Assembly: GCF_900111775.1 (NCBI RefSeq)
Contig: NZ_FOJJ01000011.1
Location: 1 to 49,452 of the forward strand
Direction of reading: 5' to 3'
Origin: Desulfuromonas acetexigens
GTDB taxonomy: Bacteria > Desulfobacterota > Desulfuromonadia > Desulfuromonadales > Trichloromonadaceae
Length of the DNA: 49,452 bases
Positions within the stretch are counted from its first letter, which is position 1, and every line of letters starts with the position of its first letter. The position numbers and the translations under genes are program-made. Below, in pieces: positions 45,649 to 49,452 of this stretch. The notes beneath the pieces are model-generated. The model saw only the letters and a list, made by a program, of their open reading frames with translations. It was not told the origin of the DNA and made no database searches.

Positions 45649-46272
45649 ATGTCCCTCATCGACATCTCCGTCCCCCTATCGGAAGACCTGCCCGCCTTCC
45701 CCGGCGATCCGGCGATCCGCCTGGAGCGAGCCGGCGTTGCCGCCAATCCTTTTCATCTGACCCGGCTTTCTTTGGGGAGTCACGCCGGCACCCATATCGA
45801 CGCCCCGGCCCATCTCCTTGGCGAGGGGGCGACCGTCGACGCCATCCCTCTCGAATGGCTGATCGGCCCCTGCCGGGTAGTCGATCTGCGCGGGCGGAAG
45901 GGAGCGATTGCCGCCGGCGAGCTCAAACCCTTGCCCTTGGCCGGCGTCCGGCGCCTGCTGCTGCGCACCGACAACTCGGAGCTTTGGCTGCGGCCCGGCT
46001 TCTGTGAAGACTATGTCGGCCTCGCCCCCGATGCCGCCAACTACCTGGTGGAGTTGGGCATCCGCCTGGTCGGCATCGACTATCTCTCCATCGAGCCAGC
46101 GGGAGAGACAAGCACGGTCCATCGCACCCTCCTCGGCGCCGAGGTGGTGATCCTCGAAGGACTCAATCTGGCCGGGACTCCCGCCGGCGACTATGAACTG
46201 CTCTGCCTCCCCCTCAAGCTGATCCGGGTCGACGGCGCCCCCTGCCGGGCGGTGCTGCGCCCCCTGGCCTGA
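45649..46272 (+). CDS. Cyclase-family metal hydrolase (kynurenine formamidase-like)
   Basis: A 207-residue protein with the metal-binding signature SHAGTHIDAPAH (HxGTHxD plus a downstream His) near residue 45, preceded by the typical DISVPLSEDLPAFPGDP. This defines the cyclase/KynB family of Zn or Mn hydrolases that open amides or lactones such as N-formylkynurenine. No tryptophan catabolic genes are near, so the substrate is unknown. GGAGTCCGCC precedes ATG 45649. The gene is followed after about 115 bases by archease. Confidence 0.85.
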   Translation: MSLIDISVPLSEDLPAFPGDPAIRLERAGVAANPFHLTRLSLGSHAGTHIDAPAHLLGEGATVDAIPLEWLIGPCRVVDLRGRKGAIAAGELKPLPLAGVRRLLLRTDNSELWLRPGFCEDYVGLAPDAANYLVELGIRLVGIDYLSIEPAGETSTVHRTLLGAEVVILEGLNLAGTPAGDYELLCLPLKLIRVDGAPCRAVLRPLA

Positions 46273-46386
46273 TCAGGCTCGCGGTTGACGCTTGGAGTGC
46301 TATACTGCCAAACCAAGCCAAGTCAAATCGTCCCCTTCCGAAAAAAGACGGGCAAAGGACCAAGAACCATCAGGACGAACTGAAGG

Positions 46387-46803
46387 ATGAATGACTTTCG
46401 CTTGCTGGCACACACCGCCGACATGGGGATCGAGGCGACCGGGAACTCCCGCGCGGAGGTCTTCGTCGCCGCCGCCCAGGGGCTGAAGGAGATGATCTTC
46501 GGCGACGCCCCGGTGACGCCCCGACAAAGCGCGCCGGTCTCCCTCGCCAACGGCGATGTTGGTGAGCTGCTGGTCGCCTGGCTCGGAGAAATCCTCTACC
46601 TCTTCGAGGTGCGGGGGCTGGTGCCGGCAGAATTCGTGATCTATGAAATTACCGAGAACTCCCTGCGTGGCGAAGTGTACGGCGAACCCTTCGACCCGAA
46701 GCGCCACCCCGTCGAGCGGGAAGTGAAGGCGATCACCTACCACCAGCTTTCTGTCGAACGGGACGGCCAGGGCTGGCGCGCCAAGGTTTACGTCGATCTG
46801 TAA
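46387..46803 (+). CDS. Archease, RtcB activator
   Basis: Archease assists guanylylation of the RNA ligase RtcB and gives it multiple turnover. The 138-residue protein has the diagnostic FRLLAHTADMGIEATG N terminus, AAAQGLKEMIF, LLVAWLGEILYLFE, and the C-terminal VKAITYHQLSVER and AKVYVDL. ATG 46387 follows GAAGG. It is 19 bases upstream of rtcB, the common pairing. Confidence 0.93.
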   Translation: MNDFRLLAHTADMGIEATGNSRAEVFVAAAQGLKEMIFGDAPVTPRQSAPVSLANGDVGELLVAWLGEILYLFEVRGLVPAEFVIYEITENSLRGEVYGEPFDPKRHPVEREVKAITYHQLSVERDGQGWRAKVYVDL

Positions 46804-46822
46804 TCCAAACTGGAACATCTCC

Positions 46823-48265
46823 ATGACCGTCAAACTCCAGCAAATCGACGACTGCCGCTGGCGCATACCCCGCGAGGGAGCGATGCGCACCGAGGGGCTG
46901 GTCTTCGCCGACGCCCGGATGATCGCCACTCTGCAAGAGGAACAGGCGCTGGAGCAGGTGCGCAACGTCGCGACGCTGCCGGGGATCGTCGGACCGTCCC
47001 TGGCCATGCCGGACATCCACTGGGGCTACGGTTTTCCCATCGGCGGGGTGGCGGCCTTCGACGCCGAGGAGGGGGTGGTTTCCCCCGGCGGCGTCGGTTA
47101 CGACATCAACTGCGGGGTGCGCCTGCTGCGCAGCGCGCTCACGGCCAATGACATCAAACCGGTGCTGGCGAAGCTGGCCGACACCCTCTTTCGCAACGTG
47201 CCGGCCGGGGTCGGCTCCGAACGGCGCGACCTCAAGGTCTCCCTGGCCGAACAGCGCCGGGTGCTGGAACGGGGTGCGGCCTGGGCCGTCGCCCGGGGCT
47301 ACGGCGAGACTGAAGATCTGCGCCATATCGAAGCCGGCGGCATGCTCCCCGACGCCGATTCCGAGCTTATTTCCGAGCGGGCCATGGAGCGCGGTCGCGC
47401 CCAACTCGGCACCCTGGGCAGCGGCAATCATTTTCTCGAAGTGCAAGAGGTGGAGGAGATCTTCGATGCGGCGGTCGCTGATGTCCTCGGCCTCTGCACC
47501 GGCCAGGTCACGGTGAGCATCCACACCGGCAGCCGCGGCCTCGGCTATCAGGTCTGCGACGATTTCCTCAAACGCATGCTCCAGGCCAGCCGCAAGTACG
47601 GCATTGAGCTTCCCGACCGACAACTCTGCTGCGCCCCCCTGACCAGCCCGGAAGGAAGGGAGTATCTGGCGGCCATGGCTGGCGCCGCCAACTTCGCCTT
47701 CGCCAACCGGCAGATCATCACCGCCTGGGTGCGGGAATCCTTTGAGCAGGTCTTGGGCTTAGGTCCGGCGCAACTGCGCCTGTCGCTGATCTACGATGTC
47801 TGCCACAACATCGCCAAATGGGAAACCCATACGGTGGACGGCCGGGCGCGGCGGCTCTGTGTGCATCGCAAGGGGGCGACTCGGGCCTTCCCGCCTGGGC
47901 ACCCGGAAACCCCCGAGGCCTATCGCGCCGTCGGCCAGCCGGTGCTGATCCCCGGCGACATGGGACGCTATTCCTACGTTCTGGTCGGCAGCGCAGGGGC
48001 GATGGCGGAAACTTTCGGTTCCACCTGCCACGGCGCCGGGCGGGTCCTTTCGCGCCATGCCGCGAAGAAGGTCGCCCATGGCCGACGCATCGAGGCGGAA
48101 CTGGCCGAGCGCGGCATTCTCATCCGCGCCGCCGGTCGGGCGGCGGTGGCCGAAGAGATCTCCGAAGCCTACAAGGATGTCGCTGAAGTGGTCGACGTGG
48201 TGCGTCGCGCCGGACTCGGCAAGATCGTTGCCCGCTTGCGCCCGCTGGCGGTGATCAAAGGTTAA
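46823..48265 (+). CDS. rtcB: RNA-splicing ligase RtcB
   Basis: GTP-dependent ligase that joins 2',3'-cyclic phosphate and 5'-hydroxyl RNA ends in RNA repair. The 480-residue protein has the manganese-binding motifs MPDIHWGYGFPIGG and GGVGYDINCGVR, then LGSGNHFLEVQ, HTGSRGLG, CVHRKGATRAFPPGH and the guanylylation-site region STCHGAGRVLSR. ATG 46823 has a weak ribosome-binding site, but is closely spaced behind archease. No RtcA cyclase or RtcR-type regulator is visible. It uses a different chemistry from the RNA ligase in the BREX operon. Confidence 0.96.
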   Translation: MTVKLQQIDDCRWRIPREGAMRTEGLVFADARMIATLQEEQALEQVRNVATLPGIVGPSLAMPDIHWGYGFPIGGVAAFDAEEGVVSPGGVGYDINCGVRLLRSALTANDIKPVLAKLADTLFRNVPAGVGSERRDLKVSLAEQRRVLERGAAWAVARGYGETEDLRHIEAGGMLPDADSELISERAMERGRAQLGTLGSGNHFLEVQEVEEIFDAAVADVLGLCTGQVTVSIHTGSRGLGYQVCDDFLKRMLQASRKYGIELPDRQLCCAPLTSPEGREYLAAMAGAANFAFANRQIITAWVRESFEQVLGLGPAQLRLSLIYDVCHNIAKWETHTVDGRARRLCVHRKGATRAFPPGHPETPEAYRAVGQPVLIPGDMGRYSYVLVGSAGAMAETFGSTCHGAGRVLSRHAAKKVAHGRRIEAELAERGILIRAAGRAAVAEEISEAYKDVAEVVDVVRRAGLGKIVARLRPLAVIKG

Positions 48266-48299
48266 TCGACGGCAAGGAAAACGCGGCGGCTCCCTTTTA

Positions 48300-48354
48300 T
48301 GTCTGTACGCGGACATTTAAAACACTAAACGCGGACAATTAAAACACTAAACGC
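48300..48354. repeat. Tandem 22-base repeats resembling an IS21-type end
   Basis: ACGCGGACATTTAAAACAC plus taa at 48307-48328 is repeated at 48329-48350 with one change, followed by a third ACGC start. Together with the leading TGTCTGTACG at 48300 this resembles the multiple terminal repeats of IS21-family elements. No transposase gene follows, so it would be a solo end or a remnant. Confidence 0.5.
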
Positions 48355-48483
48355 TTTAACGGTATTATTACCCCTAAAAATGGCCTTTTTAATCTCATAA
48401 ATACCGCCTAAATTCCCACAAAATCAAGGTGGGAAATGGGTGGGAAAATCCTCCCCCTAATTTGGTCGCCTGAGCCATCCTTG
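48355..48483. other. AT-rich spacer between IS-like end and tandem repeats
   Basis: No gene is seen. TTCCCAC (48413-48419) is complementary to GTGGGAA (48429-48435), and a related GGTGGGAAAA follows at 48439-48448. Base composition changes abruptly to very GC-rich after about 48,460. Confidence 0.5.
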
Positions 48484-49452
48484 CATGACCTGGCGGCGGT
48501 CCCTTTTGGCCGCCGTTCCGGTAGCTCCTGGCGGTCATTCTCCGGCCTTTTTCGACCCCTCGCAACAGCCCCGGCGGGCCTCTCTTCGCGGCCGTCCCGG
48601 TCAACCTGGCGGCCTCGCTGCGGGCGTGATCCGCTCCGGGCCTGCGGTCTGCTGAACTGGTTCCAGGCGTCACGGCGGACCCTCTGCGGTGGCCCGGCGG
48701 CGGTTCCCTTGGCCGCTGTTCCGGTGGCTCCTGGCGGTCATGATCCGGCCTTGTTCGACCCCTCGCAACAGCCCGGCGGGCCTCTCTTCGCGGCCGTCCC
48801 GGCGCAACCTTTCGGCCTGGCTGCGGGCGCGATCCGCTCCGGGCCTTCGGTCTGTTGAACCGGCTCCGAAAGCCCCGGCAGGCTCCCTACTGTGGCCCCG
48901 CTTCGGGCGGTCCCCTTGGCCGCTGTGCCGGTGGCTCCTGGCGGCCATTCACCGGCGATTTTCGACCCCTCGCAACAGCCCGGCGGGCTTCTCTTCGTCG
49001 CCGTCCCGGCGCAACCTTTCGGCCTGGCTGCGGGCGCGATCCGCTCCGGGCCTGCGGTCTGCTGAACTGGTTCCAGGTGTCAAGGCGGACCCTCTGCGGT
49101 GGCCCGGCGGCGGTCCCCTTGGCCGCTGTGCCGGTGGCTCCTGGCGGTCATTCTCCGGCCTTGTTCGACCGCCCCGGCGGGCCTCTCTTCGCGGCCGTCC
49201 CGGCGCAACCTGGCGGCCTGGCTGCGGGCGCGATCCGCTCCGGGCCTGCGGTCTGCTGAACTGGTTCCAGGCGTCAAGGCGGACCCTCTGCGGTGGCCCG
49301 GCGGCGGTCCCCTTGGCCGTTGTGTCGGTGGCCTCTGGCGGGCATTCTCCGGCCTTGTTCGGCCCGTCGCAACAGCCCGGCGGGCCTCTCTTCGCGGCCG
49401 TCCCGGCGCAACCTGGCGGCCTCGCTTCGGGCGTGATCCGCTCCGGGCCTGC
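48484..49452. repeat. GC-rich tandem repeat array, unit about 200 bases, at least five copies
   Basis: The same segment recurs with starts near 48484, 48672, 48874, 49082 and 49276; the landmark GATCCGCTCCGGGCCT appears at 48628, 48831, 49038, 49232 and 49435 (spacings 203, 207, 194 and 203). Copies differ by substitutions and small deletions (one lacks about 11 bases near 49170). All frames on both strands lack stops for long stretches because of base composition, so the apparent reading frames are not evidence of proteins. The array continues beyond the window. Confidence 0.95.

Noticed and set aside
46387-48265. Archease-rtcB as part of the defence island
   Set aside because: It lies 28 kb away among core-like genes and is a common housekeeping RNA-repair pair; no link to the BREX RNA ligase is visible.
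48395-49277. Repetitive arginine/proline-rich open frames on both strands
   Set aside because: They follow from the GC-rich tandem repeats; unit lengths are not multiples of three and frames on both strands are equally open.
48484-49452. CRISPR array
   Set aside because: The repeat unit is about 200 bases with diverged copies and no unique spacers; no cas genes are present.

Overview
The window looks like a chromosomal segment of a Desulfuromonadota bacterium (Desulfuromonas/Geobacter relatives). This rests on gene content, not on a database match: a triheme c7-type cytochrome, PilT, DksA-type proteins, HDOD/GGDEF signalling and a lactate-oxidising GlcD/GlcF pair in a GC-rich genome. It splits into an accessory island (1 to about 19,750, left of a tRNA-Ala gene), a core-like region (about 19,760-48,265) and a repetitive right end (48,300-49,452).

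The island starts inside an IS66-family element (1-1372) whose TnpC runs off the left edge. A 770-base AT-rich stretch follows that holds short repeats but no convincing gene. From 18,134 down to 2141, all on the minus strand, lies one tightly coupled operon with the order HTH regulator, BrxF, BrxC, four-helix-bundle protein, PglX methyltransferase, DUF3696-type ATPase, PIN-like nuclease, RNA ligase, SNF2 helicase BrxHII, PglZ, BrxA-like protein. The BREX genes fit a type 3 BREX phage-defence system. The ATPase, PIN and RNA ligase trio is visibly AT-richer and sits as an insert between pglX and brxHII. It looks like a separate RNA-cutting and RNA-sealing module embedded in BREX, and is the most interesting feature here. 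Several BREX genes also carry in-frame simple-sequence inserts, and the middle of pglX is unusually AT-rich. To the right, a structured intergenic region precedes a possible MobI-like gene and an AlpA/excisionase-like gene, which suggests a (degenerate) mobilisable element next to tRNA-Ala. No integrase is visible.

The core-like region holds, in order: a GAF-domain sensor kinase, a DksA-family protein, a PH-like membrane protein, moaC and radA (all minus); then a plus-strand carbon block with a membrane protein, ppsA, larA, an HDOD-GGDEF protein, glcD-like and glcF-like genes, which together could racemise lactate, oxidise it to pyruvate and convert pyruvate to PEP; then an orphan TorD chaperone, a lytic transglycosylase, a triheme cytochrome, pilT-moaA (overlapping), a PP-loop/NFACT-R-like tRNA thiolation fusion, a BetT-like transporter, a DUF2179 protein, a RIC iron-sulfur repair protein, pckA, a cyclase-family hydrolase, and archease-rtcB RNA repair. 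Several palindromic REP-like elements and hairpin terminators separate the transcription units.

The right end has two 22-base tandem repeats resembling an IS21-type terminus, then at least five copies of a very GC-rich repeat of about 200 bases that continues past the window. All functional calls were made by reading sequence and motifs; no searches were run.
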